A stretch of 64,000 bases of DNA. Origin: Chitinophagaceae bacterium IBVUCB1 (GTDB lineage Bacteria; Bacteroidota; Bacteroidia; Chitinophagales; Chitinophagaceae). Numbering within the stretch: position 1 is the stretch's first letter; every line of letters begins with the position of its first letter. The notes under the pieces are model-generated. The model was not told the origin of the DNA. It searched no databases and worked only from the letters and a program-made list of their open reading frames with translations. Where the stretch lies: NCBI GenBank assembly GCA_002127285.1, contig NFUW01000002.1, positions 954,744 through 1,018,743 on the forward strand, in the 5' to 3' direction. Both the position numbers and the translations under genes were made by a program. Positions 24,299 to 32,945 of the stretch are shown here, piece by piece.

Positions 24299-25876
24299 TC
24301 ACACCAGCATCGTTACCGGATTTTCCAGATGTGCTTTCAGTGTTTGCAGGAAGCGAGAACCTACTGCACCGTCCACTACTCGGTGGTCGCAGCTAAGGGT
24401 TAGCTTCAGCAATTGGCGCACTACTACCTGATTGTTTTCTACTACAGGTGTTGGCACTATCTTGCCCACTGCCAGTATGCAACTATCGGGCGGATTGATG
24501 ATGGCTGTAAACTCGTCTATATCCATCATACCCAGATTAGAGATAGTAAACGTATTGCCTGTAAACTCTTGTGGTTGCAGCTTCTTAGCCTTTGCCTTAT
24601 CTGCCAGTTCTTTAGCCTCTGCCGCTATTTGCGATAAAGACTTCTGGTCAGCAAACTTTACTACGGGTACTATCAAGCCATCTTCTATAGCTACCGCGCT
24701 GCCTATATGTATGTGTTGATTGTGGCGTATAAAGTCGCCCATCCAACTGCTGTTAACATCAGGATGCTGGCGCAGTGCCATAGCACATGCTTTAATTATC
24801 AGGTCGTTGAAAGATACTTTTACGGGCGATACATCGTTGATGGCTTTGCGCGCTTCTATAGCTTTATCCATCGTTACCGTCATACGCAGGTAGAAGTGCG
24901 GTGCGGTAAACTTGCTATCGCTCAGGCGTTGGGCTATTACCTTACGCATTTGCGATAGTGGCTTGTCTGTATGCCCCTCTTGCCCTACCGGTGCAGCTTG
25001 TACAAAGGCAGTAGCTGCTTTGGCAGCAGACGCAGCAGCACTTGGCTGATAGTTGGCAATATCACCTTTTATAATACGCCCGTTGGGGCCTGTACCCTGT
25101 ACATTGTGCAGGTCTATACCCTTGCTCTTGGCAAGGCTCTTAGCCAATGGCGATGCTTTGATGCGCTCGTCTGTAGCTGTATGCCTAGTGGTGCTTGCAG
25201 TTGTTGGTGCAGCACTTACAGTAGATGCAGCAGGTGCAGGCGCTGCTTGTGGTGCAGCAGGTGCTTCGGTCAGATAAGGGGTAACATCTGTACCCGCCTT
25301 GCCTACAATGGCAATAATGTCGTTTACCTTAGCGGCATTGCCCTCTTCCACACCAATATACAGCAGCGTACCATCTACATAAGGCATTACTTCCATCGTT
25401 GCCTTATCGGTTTCTACCTCTGCCATTACATCATCACTCTTTATCTTGTCGCCTACTTTCTTATTCCATGCTACTATCTTACCTTCTTTCATCGTATCGC
25501 TCAGCAGCGGCATACGGATAACGGTGGCATCGCCCGCCTTGGGTGCAGGTGCGGCAGCTTTAGGAGCTTCTGCTACGGGTGCAGCAGCAGCTTGCGCGGG
25601 CGCAGGTGCAGCATCCAGCAGTGCTTTATAGTCTTCACCATCTTTGCCTATGATGGCTATTATATCATTCACTTTAGCAGCCTTGCCTTTCTCTACACCT
25701 ATATACAACAACGTACCATCTACGTATGGCATTACTTCCATCGTAGCTTTGTCCGTTTCAACATCGGCTAATACATCATCACTTTTTACCTTATCCCCTA
25801 CTTTTTTGTGCCATTCTGCTATCACACCCTCTTTCATCGTATCGCTCAGCAATGGCATTCGTATCGCTTCGGCCAT
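24299..25876 (-). CDS. pdhC: pyruvate dehydrogenase complex E2, dihydrolipoamide acetyltransferase with two lipoyl domains
   Basis: 525 residues. Two lipoyl domains (about 1-78 and 120-198), each with the ETDKATMEV motif whose Lys is lipoylated, are separated by Ala/Pro/Lys linkers. The peripheral E1/E3-binding domain (about 235-275: SPLAKSLAKSKGIDL ... GTGPNGRI) comes next, then the CoA acyltransferase catalytic core (about 295-525). The core ends in LSCDHRVVDGAVG, whose His and Asp are catalytic. The two-lipoyl arrangement and MPLLSDTM-type start fit PDH rather than 2-oxoglutarate dehydrogenase. E1 and E3 are not adjacent. Confidence 0.9.
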   Translation of the reverse strand: MAEAIRMPLLSDTMKEGVIAEWHKKVGDKVKSDDVLADVETDKATMEVMPYVDGTLLYIGVEKGKAAKVNDIIAIIGKDGEDYKALLDAAPAPAQAAAAPVAEAPKAAAPAPKAGDATVIRMPLLSDTMKEGKIVAWNKKVGDKIKSDDVMAEVETDKATMEVMPYVDGTLLYIGVEEGNAAKVNDIIAIVGKAGTDVTPYLTEAPAAPQAAPAPAASTVSAAPTTASTTRHTATDERIKASPLAKSLAKSKGIDLHNVQGTGPNGRIIKGDIANYQPSAAASAAKAATAFVQAAPVGQEGHTDKPLSQMRKVIAQRLSDSKFTAPHFYLRMTVTMDKAIEARKAINDVSPVKVSFNDLIIKACAMALRQHPDVNSSWMGDFIRHNQHIHIGSAVAIEDGLIVPVVKFADQKSLSQIAAEAKELADKAKAKKLQPQEFTGNTFTISNLGMMDIDEFTAIINPPDSCILAVGKIVPTPVVENNQVVVRQLLKLTLSCDHRVVDGAVGSRFLQTLKAHLENPVTMLV

Positions 25877-25907
25877 AAGTCGTGTCTTGTTATTGGTTTT
25901 TGAGTGT

Positions 25908-25915
25908 CAAAAGTA
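25908..25915 (-). promoter_or_regulatory. -7 promoter box of the PDH E2 gene
   Basis: TACTTTTG on the minus strand, 31 bp before the start codon. No clear -33. Confidence 0.45.
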
Positions 25916-26013
25916 ACACAAATGTTCGTTTCTTTTTGCTAAGATGGGCTAATAATTGACAGGCAAGCATTATATATTAGCTATAAATCCATACAAGTAA
26001 GTGCCATACCCTA

Positions 26014-27858
26014 TTACCAATCCAATTGCATATTCAGGGCATCGCGCAGCTTACCCAGAGACGGGTTCTTTTTTATCATATCGTCCAGTATCTCTGCTTT
26101 GCTGCGCACTACGGGGGCGGCTTCTTTCAGTTCCATATCCTCTCGCAACTCCACCTTTACCCTCAGCGGGTAGCCCGAATGTTTTCTGAAATAGTCTATC
26201 AGCACATTGCGCTCGTTATTAGCGTTCGACTCTGTCAGTTGGTCTTTGCATACCACTATCACCTCATCTGGTGCTACAAACGCAACATCCATCATAGTGA
26301 GGCTGGCTCGGTAGGCACTGCGGGTGGTGGGTATGCCATGCTTGTAGTGCTGCCATATCTCGGCTACCATATCGGCAGTTACCTCTTTCTGCTCTGCCTG
26401 CTGATTGCGCAGTTCTTCGTCTATTATCGCATCGAGGTCTATGACGCTCTTGCTGATGCGCCTGCCGCTTGTGGTTATAGCATCTTGCGGTGGTGGCCCA
26501 TCGCTTTTGTATATGAATTTCCGGGCTTCGTGCTTGGGGGCTTCTTGTACTGGCTTGGCTGGCTGTATGGGTTGCTCGGGCTCGGCTACTATACTAGCAG
26601 GCAGCACATCGTGCGAGGGGGGGGCCAGTTCTATTACTTTGGCAGGCTCGGGTACGGGTTTTGCGGCTATTGGTTGCGGACTGGCTGCTACAACAGGCGC
26701 AGGTTGCACAACCCCTACCCCATCAAAGTTTTTTTTTACATCATCGGGGGTAGCCGATGTTGCTTGCAGCACATAACATAGCCTGATGAGGCACATCTCT
26801 ACATGCAGGCGTTTGTTGGTAGCATTCTTATAGTTTATCTCGCTATCGTTCACCACATTCAGTGCAGATATAATGAAAGACGGCGGTGTCTGGTTGGCTT
26901 TTTCGTGAAAAACGGGTTTGTGGTCGGCGGGTACGTCCAGCAGCTTTGCCATACGCGGGTCTTTGCATAGCAGCAGATTTCGCAGATGTTCTGCCATACC
27001 TTCCAGTATCACATCGCCCTCAAAACCACGCTCCAGCGCGGCATCCAATTGCAGCAGCGTACCACTTACATCTTGCCCCAGTATGTGGTCTGTCAGTTTG
27101 AAGTAGTAATCAGCATCGAGCAGGTTCAGATGCTCCATCGTGCTTTGATAGGTAAGCATACCATTGGTAAAGCTCACAATCCTATCCAGCATACTCAGTG
27201 CATCGCGCATACATCCCTCGCTCTTTTGGGCTATTACGTGCAGCCCTGCTTCCTGCGCCACTACACCCTCTTTGGTAGCTATGCCATGCAGGTGCGCCAC
27301 TATATCGTTGGTCGTTATCCGCTTGAAGTCGAATATCTGGCAACGGCTGAGGATGGTGGGTAGTATCTTGTGCTTTTCTGTAGTAGCAAGGATGAAAATG
27401 GCATACGGCGGCGGTTCTTCCAGCGTCTTCAGAAAGGCGTTGAAAGCCGCGGCACTCAGCATGTGTACCTCGTCTATGATGTATATTTTGTACTTGCCCT
27501 GCTGGGGTGCAAAGCGCACTTGGTCTGTCAGGTTGCGGATGTCATCTACCGAGTTGTTGCTGGCAGCATCCAGTTCAAACACGTTGAACGATGTATTGTT
27601 GCTAAAGCTTTGGCAGGTAGGGCATGTGCCGCAGGCTTCTATATCGGCCGTCGGGTTCTCGCAGTTGATGGTCTTTGCCAATATACGGGCGCAGGTAGTT
27701 TTGCCCACACCACGCGGCCCGCAAAACAAATAGGCATGCGCCAGATGATTGTGGCGGATGGCGTTTTTGAGCGTAGTGGTGATATGCTCTTGCCCCACAA
27801 CCGTATCAAAGGTTTGGGGGCGATACTTACGGGCCGATACTATATACTGGTCAGACAT
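26014..27858 (-). CDS. dnaX: DNA polymerase III subunit tau (and possibly gamma)
   Basis: 614 residues. AAA+ clamp-loader core (about 1-370): Walker A GPRGVGKTTCARILAK near 48, the four-Cys zinc module (C-x8-C-x2-C-x2-C type, residues ~72-90), a DEVHM Walker B, and the SRC sensor near 170 (ILSRCQIF). After domain III the sequence becomes Pro/Ala-rich (about 375-500), followed by a tau-type C-terminal domain. Exactly at that border (codons 374-377) there is a run of nine A, A-AAA-AAC in frame, and a -1 shift reaches UGA one codon later. A gamma product of about 378 residues is therefore likely. Confidence 0.93.
   Translation of the reverse strand: MSDQYIVSARKYRPQTFDTVVGQEHITTTLKNAIRHNHLAHAYLFCGPRGVGKTTCARILAKTINCENPTADIEACGTCPTCQSFSNNTSFNVFELDAASNNSVDDIRNLTDQVRFAPQQGKYKIYIIDEVHMLSAAAFNAFLKTLEEPPPYAIFILATTEKHKILPTILSRCQIFDFKRITTNDIVAHLHGIATKEGVVAQEAGLHVIAQKSEGCMRDALSMLDRIVSFTNGMLTYQSTMEHLNLLDADYYFKLTDHILGQDVSGTLLQLDAALERGFEGDVILEGMAEHLRNLLLCKDPRMAKLLDVPADHKPVFHEKANQTPPSFIISALNVVNDSEINYKNATNKRLHVEMCLIRLCYVLQATSATPDDVKKNFDGVGVVQPAPVVAASPQPIAAKPVPEPAKVIELAPPSHDVLPASIVAEPEQPIQPAKPVQEAPKHEARKFIYKSDGPPPQDAITTSGRRISKSVIDLDAIIDEELRNQQAEQKEVTADMVAEIWQHYKHGIPTTRSAYRASLTMMDVAFVAPDEVIVVCKDQLTESNANNERNVLIDYFRKHSGYPLRVKVELREDMELKEAAPVVRSKAEILDDMIKKNPSLGKLRDALNMQLDW
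26729..26737 (-). promoter_or_regulatory. A9 slippage / -1 frameshift site in dnaX
   Basis: On the coding strand the frame reads GTA AAA AAA AAC TTT GAT. The heptamer A-AAA-AAC is a canonical -1 slippery site, and nine consecutive A also permit polymerase slippage. Inserting one A or shifting -1 gives ...CTT TGA. Deleting one A reaches TAG after a few codons. Both routes end translation right after the clamp-loader core. Confidence 0.6.
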
Positions 27859-27866
27859 GTGTGTGT

Positions 27867-27901
27867 AAAGTCAAAAGTAAAAAGTAAAAAGCAAAAAATT
27901 A
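27867..27901. repeat. five heptanucleotide repeats in the dnaX leader
   Basis: On the plus strand: AAAGTCA, AAAGTAA, AAAGTAA, AAAGCAA, AAAATTA, beginning 9 bp upstream of the dnaX ATG. On the minus strand one unit boundary creates a -7 box, TACTTTTG (27872-27879), and another a TTTG (27892-27895) 12 bp further up. Confidence 0.6.
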
Positions 27902-27926
27902 GATATTAAGAATTACTTACTACTAA

Positions 27927-28157
27927 TTAATTGGTAGCCCGCTCTAATTTGTTACAGACATTAGTAGTGATTTTGGCCATAAATACATTTAATGCTGACA
28001 ACCAAGCACATACTAATATAAGAAAGTATATTTTGTTGCTTTTTGTTGCCGTTTTTTTGTGTGTGATATTTTGTTGCAGCTTAGTTGATGTAGGATTTTT
28101 AATAGCATATTCGCTGAGGAATGAAGGATTGATTTCGGGTAAGTAGTGAGGATACAT
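27927..28157 (-). CDS. small hypothetical membrane protein (uncertain)
   Basis: 76 residues with a Lys/Asn/Thr-rich N-terminal half and one hydrophobic segment (about 43-60, IYFLILVCAWLSALNVFM). Its chief support is a full TATTTTTG -7 box 18 bp upstream (28176-28183, minus strand). An equally long frame on the plus strand has a Cys-rich hydrophobic composition but no promoter. I prefer the minus-strand frame but either may be spurious. Confidence 0.3.
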   Translation of the reverse strand: MYPHYLPEINPSFLSEYAIKNPTSTKLQQNITHKKTATKSNKIYFLILVCAWLSALNVFMAKITTNVCNKLERATN

Positions 28158-28239
28158 TTTGCATTTTTATTATAGCAAAAATACGTAAAAAGCCCCATAT
28201 AATATGAGGCTGAATTTACATAGTAATCCTATTAATTCC

Positions 28240-29067
28240 TTACTTGCGCCTATATATTGGTGTGCGTTTCAGCAGGTACTCATACGCATCTTGCCAGCTA
28301 TTTTCCATATTCAATAAGGGGTGGCGTGTAGCCTGATAAATGCGTTTGCCATTTTGATATATTTCCAGCTTTACCTCGTAATAATAATTTTTATTCTCTG
28401 TTGTAGATGCAAAGCCAAAACTCTGGCCTTTTTGCTTATTACCCTTTTGCTCTGTTTTACCCCATGTAGATGAACTGGTTGTAAAATCTGAGTTGGTAGA
28501 GAACGATACACGGCTGATAATAATATACTCTGTACCTACCGCATCGTGCAATTGCCCAATACTCATTTCGTCCAGTTTTTGTATTGGCAAACCTGCTTCT
28601 GCAAGGCTGTTGTTAGTGAGTCGCTGCCCTTGCAGATAAAGTGGGGCTATTTTAGCATTATTCCTATTGAGAAAGCCAATGATATTGTCTTGTGCCAATT
28701 TAGCATTATCGTCTGATGACATACCCGACTCTCTGTTGATGAACGTAACGGGTAATACTGCCACTTCGTTTTGCATTAATACTTTAGGGCTATGCGCTAC
28801 GGGTATATTGCCATTATCTGCAGTCTTTGCAAATTCCTGTACCCTACCGTTGGCAAATGTGATGCTTTGGATATTATTCACATCTTCAACATTCTGAACC
28901 GTTTCGCCAACAAACTTATACTCTACTTGCGTTGTAGTCACTTTCGACACATTAACATTCAACACTTTACCATTCATCAATAGTACTTTATCTGTGTTAT
29001 TCTTGCCGTTTGCGAAAGCTGTATTTACCAGCAAGGCAATCATAGCTATTATGAGACTGTTTTTCAT
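28240..29067 (-). CDS. secreted hypothetical protein
   Basis: 275 residues with a signal peptide ending TAFA. The N-terminal part (about 25-80) has the pattern LLMNGK-x-LN-x-x-V-x-KVT-x-x-x-V-x-YK, often seen in Bacteroidota envelope proteins that respond to ions. The rest is alpha/beta, with a IGQLHDAVGTEYIII segment resembling outer-membrane assembly lipoproteins of the CsgG/LpoB/TolB-like fold (weak resemblance). It ends in a basic RRK tail. Monocistronic. Function unknown. Confidence 0.6.
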   Translation of the reverse strand: MKNSLIIAMIALLVNTAFANGKNNTDKVLLMNGKVLNVNVSKVTTTQVEYKFVGETVQNVEDVNNIQSITFANGRVQEFAKTADNGNIPVAHSPKVLMQNEVAVLPVTFINRESGMSSDDNAKLAQDNIIGFLNRNNAKIAPLYLQGQRLTNNSLAEAGLPIQKLDEMSIGQLHDAVGTEYIIISRVSFSTNSDFTTSSSTWGKTEQKGNKQKGQSFGFASTTENKNYYYEVKLEIYQNGKRIYQATRHPLLNMENSWQDAYEYLLKRTPIYRRK

Positions 29068-29413
29068 ATCAATGCGTTTATTGTAATACGCAAGAAGATG
29101 ATTTTACCCCTATTCTTTTTATTGCTATTGTTCTAAATACCATTTATAAGTTAGGATAACAAGTGATAGAGATAATGGCTCTTAACACATTGTTCAAGAT
29201 GTTTTGCAGAATATTTTGAAAGCTACCCTTTAGGGCTTTTTGTTTAACAGCAAAGATGCTAAGACATAAGAAAATTCCCTGAAAGGGATTTGGGAATAAA
29301 TACTCGCAACGAGCATACACTTATTTCGCGAGGTTGCTTCGTCGTTACCTCCTCGCAAAGACGGGAATAATATAACAACATCACCACCCCTTGGGGGAGG
29401 ACGGGTGGGGCAA
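29068..29413. other. gene-free stretch made of several short palindromic repeats
   Basis: No gene seen. It holds ACCCTTTAGGGCT (29224-29236), TCCCTGAAAGGGAT (about 29277-29290), a degenerate copy of the GTCATTGCGAGG...GAAGCAATC element (29327-29363, opposite orientation to the copies near 19.3 kb), and a CACCCCTTGGGGGAGGA...GGTGGGG palindrome (29383-29410) abutting the stop codon of the CAP gene. It appears to be a landing site for REP-like elements. Confidence 0.55.
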
Positions 29414-29905
29414 CTACTCTATCTTCGCAAATAACTGCGTAAAGTAAAGCGTACCATCATCATTGCTTACTACGCTGATGCCTGTATGGGTAAAATCGCC
29501 AACGATATTCTTTTTATGCCCTGCACTACGCAGCCATAGTGCTACTACCTGCTCGGCATCTTCTGCTCCGTAGGCTACATTCTCTGCCCCACTCCTGATG
29601 CCCGATACCTGCTGCTTTATCGCATCAAACCTGCCTTTAAAACCACCATGCCCGAAAGCCACTTTGCCGCTTGCCATATCGCTGCTATGCCCTTGCGCTA
29701 CGGTTGCCAGCACATCGTTATACGCTAACGCAGGTAGCCCTTGCTCCTCTCTGTATTCATTCACAAGCCGGAATATGTCTTTTTCAATCTGTCGCTCTCC
29801 ACGGCGCAAAGCATCTGCCTGCAGGCTTATTGGCAGTAATGCAAAAAGCAAAACCGATACAACCCACACAATGCCCGATTGCTTGTATTTAATACCCTTT
29901 ACCAT
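29414..29905 (-). CDS. CAP (SCP/PR1-like) domain protein, secreted
   Basis: 163 residues: a signal-anchor or signal peptide near residues 10-30, then one CAP domain. Recognisable are the LVNEYREEQGLPAL helix, H in AQGHSSDMA, FGHGGF, and the GAENVAYG and W-x-RSAGHKKNI motifs, which hold the conserved His/Glu cavity residues. Bacterial CAP proteins are extracellular; their activity is unsettled. The downstream end touches a palindromic repeat. Confidence 0.88.
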   Translation of the reverse strand: MVKGIKYKQSGIVWVVSVLLFALLPISLQADALRRGERQIEKDIFRLVNEYREEQGLPALAYNDVLATVAQGHSSDMASGKVAFGHGGFKGRFDAIKQQVSGIRSGAENVAYGAEDAEQVVALWLRSAGHKKNIVGDFTHTGISVVSNDDGTLYFTQLFAKIE

Positions 29906-30090
29906 AGCGTTTCACCTGCAAAAATATAGCCACATAGCATACATAACATGCAATACTTTGTTATTGTTTCTTGCATCTTACACATTATTACAAATGGATT
30001 GATAACTGCTGTTCACCATTTCACCCAACGCCCCCCTGCATATTCTCCTTTCTTTCACTATCTTGTTCATTGCAAAAAAACTGATGAGTA

Positions 30091-31641
30091 ATGAAAAAAC
30101 GTTTGCTGCCGCTGTTGGTATTCGCTGCTATTGTTTGTGTATCGTTTACGGGCCATGAAGAGAAAGTATATCTGAAAACAATAACCAAGATAAAACAGGA
30201 AGGCTTTAATAATTCAAAAGCCATGCAAACCCTGTTTCAGCTAACGGATGTAATAGGGCCACGCCTTACGGGCTCTACAGGCATGAAAAATGCAGAAGCA
30301 TGGGCAAAACAGCAATTGGAAAGCTGGGGACTGAAAAACGTGCAGATAGAGCGATGGGGCACATTTGGCAAAGGATGGGAAACACAACACTGCTATGTAG
30401 CCATGACGGCTCCCTACTATCAGCAACTGATAGCCGTACCCAAAGCGTGGACACCAAGCACCAACGGCATGATAGCTGCCAATGCCATTGTGGTAAATAT
30501 TGAAACGAGAGAAGACATGGCAAAATATGCAGGCAAGCTGGCGGGTAAGATAGTGGTGAAAGCTACCAACCAACTGGCTATGCCCAACTTTGCCGCCGAT
30601 GCCAAAAGGCTGACGCATGAAGACCTGTGCGATTTGGAACAAGACCCCCATGTAGCCAAAGGTGTGGATGAAAAAGCAGCACCAGTCAATAACAGAACAG
30701 TGCGGGCATCGAGGCAGGCAATAGATAGTTTTTTGTATGAGCAAAAAGCATTGGCGGTATTGAGTTGTGTGCGCCGTAGTACGATGGGTACTGTGTTTAC
30801 AAGCAATGGTGCCAGCCGTGCATGGAACGCTCTGCCTGTACTACCCGAACTGGAGATGGGGATAGAACATCTGAACCGTATTGAACGCCTGCTGAAAGAC
30901 AATAAAGAGGTGAAGATAGAATTGAATGTGCGCAACCAATTCCTTACCAGCGACAGCACGGAGTATAACGTGATAGCCGAGATACCTGGTACTGATTTGG
31001 CAGACGAAGTAGTGATGCTGGGCGCACATATGGACTCTTGGCATGGCAGCACAGGTACTACAGATAATGGCACGGGTACAGTGATATGTATGGAAGCCGT
31101 GCGCATACTAAAAGCCATTGGTGCAAAACCACGCCGCACTATACGCATAGCATTGTGGAGTGGCGAGGAGCAGGGTTTGCTCGGCTCAAGCGGGTATGTA
31201 AAAAAACACATTGGTGATAGAAAAACCATGAAGCTGAAACCTGCACACGGCAAGATAGCTGCCTACTACAATCTGGATAACGGGGCGGGTAAAATACGCG
31301 GCATCTATGCACAAGGCAATGACGCGGTAGTACCCATCTTCCGCGCATGGCTGGCACCGTTCAAAGACCTGGATGCACATACCGTTACCAACCGCAATAC
31401 AGGCTCTACAGACCATATACCTTTTGATGCAATAGGTGTACCAGGCTTTCAGTTTATACAAGACCCGTTGGAGTATGGCACTCGTACCCACCACACCAAT
31501 ATGGATAGCTACGACCGTGTAAATGAGAACGACCTGATGCAGGCATCCATCATTATGGCATCTATGGTGTATCATACCGCCATGCGCAATGATATGCTGC
31601 CACGCAAGCCATTGCCCAAGAAGGAAGTTGAGAAGAAATGA
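30091..31641 (+). CDS. M28-family metallopeptidase, secreted
   Basis: 516 residues with an N-terminal signal peptide. A protease-associated-type domain is inserted around residues 120-250. The catalytic M28 core follows with the di-zinc ligands: GAHMDSWHGSTGTTDNGTG (His and bridging Asp), WSGEEQGLLGS (catalytic Glu and ligand Glu), a LDN motif (Asp ligand), and a late His in THHTNMDSYD. All expected residues are present, so an active aminopeptidase or carboxypeptidase is likely. It is followed 46 bp later by a small membrane protein on the same strand. Confidence 0.9.
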   Translation: MKKRLLPLLVFAAIVCVSFTGHEEKVYLKTITKIKQEGFNNSKAMQTLFQLTDVIGPRLTGSTGMKNAEAWAKQQLESWGLKNVQIERWGTFGKGWETQHCYVAMTAPYYQQLIAVPKAWTPSTNGMIAANAIVVNIETREDMAKYAGKLAGKIVVKATNQLAMPNFAADAKRLTHEDLCDLEQDPHVAKGVDEKAAPVNNRTVRASRQAIDSFLYEQKALAVLSCVRRSTMGTVFTSNGASRAWNALPVLPELEMGIEHLNRIERLLKDNKEVKIELNVRNQFLTSDSTEYNVIAEIPGTDLADEVVMLGAHMDSWHGSTGTTDNGTGTVICMEAVRILKAIGAKPRRTIRIALWSGEEQGLLGSSGYVKKHIGDRKTMKLKPAHGKIAAYYNLDNGAGKIRGIYAQGNDAVVPIFRAWLAPFKDLDAHTVTNRNTGSTDHIPFDAIGVPGFQFIQDPLEYGTRTHHTNMDSYDRVNENDLMQASIIMASMVYHTAMRNDMLPRKPLPKKEVEKK

Positions 31642-31687
31642 TGATTGAAGTAAAGTATAGAAGTATATTCAATAATGCCAATACCTG

Positions 31688-31885
31688 ATGAATAGCAAAA
31701 GGTTTATACGGAATTTTCTGTTTTTTACACTTTCCACATCCTTACTCGATTGGGCTTTTTCTGATAAATTCGGTACAACCCAACTATTAGGACATGTAAT
31801 CGGCGGACTATTATTTGCGCTTACATCTATACCAATTCAGAAAGTGTTGGATAAAAAATTCGAAAAGAACAAAACAGCTGATTGA
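31688..31885 (+). CDS. small membrane protein
   Basis: 65 residues with two hydrophobic helices (about 8-25 and 32-50) and a basic C-terminal tail (KKFEKNK). No family recognised. It closes the transcription unit with the M28 peptidase and is followed by a shared terminator. Confidence 0.55.
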   Translation: MNSKRFIRNFLFFTLSTSLLDWAFSDKFGTTQLLGHVIGGLLFALTSIPIQKVLDKKFEKNKTAD

Positions 31886-31890
31886 TAAAC

Positions 31891-31915
31891 AAATGCCCTC
31901 ATAACGAGGGCATTT
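31891..31915. terminator. bidirectional terminator
   Basis: Perfect 10-bp stem AAATGCCCTC / GAGGGCATTT with a 5-base loop, between convergent genes. It ends one base before the stop of the DUF4349 gene. Confidence 0.8.
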
Positions 31916-31916
31916 T

Positions 31917-32783
31917 CTATTTAGTAAGTATTACACTTTTCTTATAAGCCCTATACCCCACCCATACCATTATCAACATCAGCCACAAAGGCCATATACT
32001 TACAAAGCCTATCAGCAGCAGCTTGAAGAATTGCCAACCGTCAGTCAACGCCATACCTATGCGAGATGCAAAAGGTATTACGGTAGCTTGGCGGGTATCT
32101 GCTGTTATCAGCACATCTATTTTCTCTGGTTGGTACAGGTCTATGCGCAGGGTGGCATAGTTTACATCGTCCAGCATTTGCAGGTTAGCAATACGGCGGT
32201 CTATTACAGTATCTATTTTCTTAGGGTTGATGGCAGATTGTTGCGGGTTCTTTTTTATACCACCATGCTTTTTATCAGCTATTGCAGGCGGTGCTACACC
32301 AGCCGCTTCGTTCTTCATAGCATTAGACAGGTATTGCAGCGTTACATCTGTACGCTGCATAGTACGGCTGTCTATAAACGATGCCAGCATAGGCACTTGG
32401 CGCATCATGGTATCTATGTAGTAGGTTGGAACACGTAGCGTAAGGTGTGCGGTAGTGGTATATGTTTGCACCGTCTTTTGAGAGTCAGCTTTGTAGCGAA
32501 TGGTTTGTGATGCGTTGATTTGATTTTCCATCACACTCTCGGCTATCATACCGTCCAGCGCATTTACCATTCGCTCAAGGGTATCAACGGCTTTATACAC
32601 ATCCGGCACACGGCAACGCACATCGGCAGTGTGTACTATTTTTCGTGAGGGCGAATTGATAGCCGTAATATCGTTTGCCATTACAACAGAGTCGGCAGTG
32701 GCAATATACGATTCGGTATTGTTGGCACAAGAAGTCAGCATGGCTGCAGGCAGCAGCAGCCACAGTAGTTTGCTGTATCGCAT
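31917..32783 (-). CDS. DUF4349 lipoprotein
   Basis: 288 residues: lipobox LLTSC (Cys19), a periplasmic domain with the DUF4349 arrangement (an N-terminal beta-alpha-beta unit around ADVRCRVPDVYKAVDTLE; central TLRVPTYYIDTMM; a helical pair with R-x-ANLQ and DDVNYATLRIDLY), and one C-terminal membrane helix with a basic end. Being both lipidated at one end and membrane-spanning at the other is normal for the family. Function unknown. It converges with the small membrane protein. Confidence 0.8.
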   Translation of the reverse strand: MRYSKLLWLLLPAAMLTSCANNTESYIATADSVVMANDITAINSPSRKIVHTADVRCRVPDVYKAVDTLERMVNALDGMIAESVMENQINASQTIRYKADSQKTVQTYTTTAHLTLRVPTYYIDTMMRQVPMLASFIDSRTMQRTDVTLQYLSNAMKNEAAGVAPPAIADKKHGGIKKNPQQSAINPKKIDTVIDRRIANLQMLDDVNYATLRIDLYQPEKIDVLITADTRQATVIPFASRIGMALTDGWQFFKLLLIGFVSIWPLWLMLIMVWVGYRAYKKSVILTK

Positions 32784-32891
32784 ATAGTAGTGGTTTTATT
32801 ATAGATTGATACCGCTATCTGCTAAAAGGTAAATGCAGTTTGTTGCCAAAACTCTGTTAAAGAAAAACTGTTTATCAATGCCTGAAATACA

Positions 32892-32921
32892 AATAGCCGA
32901 TACATCGCTGCATCGGCTATT
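32892..32921 (-). terminator. terminator of the RNA-binding protein gene
   Basis: Stem AATAGCCGAT / ATCGGCTATT, perfect 10 bp with a 10-base loop, followed on the minus strand by a T-rich stretch. Confidence 0.7.
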
Positions 32922-32945
32922 GTCTATATTGTTATTTGTAAAGAA

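Noticed and set aside
24971-25771. 266-codon open frame on the plus strand across the PDH E2 gene
   Set aside because: Antisense to a certain gene; Cys/Tyr/Arg-rich translation with no domain, explained by E2 codon bias.
26026-26781. 251-codon open frame antisense to dnaX
   Set aside because: Lies wholly within dnaX, aromatic-rich composition without a domain; a mirror of the Pro/Ala-rich tau region.
27931-28146. 71-codon plus-strand frame opposite the small 27927-28157 gene
   Set aside because: Hydrophobic and Cys-rich but with no promoter; the opposite strand has a full -7 box. Neither is certain.
30420-31253. 277-codon minus-strand frame within the M28 peptidase gene
   Set aside because: No promoter, no family pattern; shadow of a well-supported peptidase.
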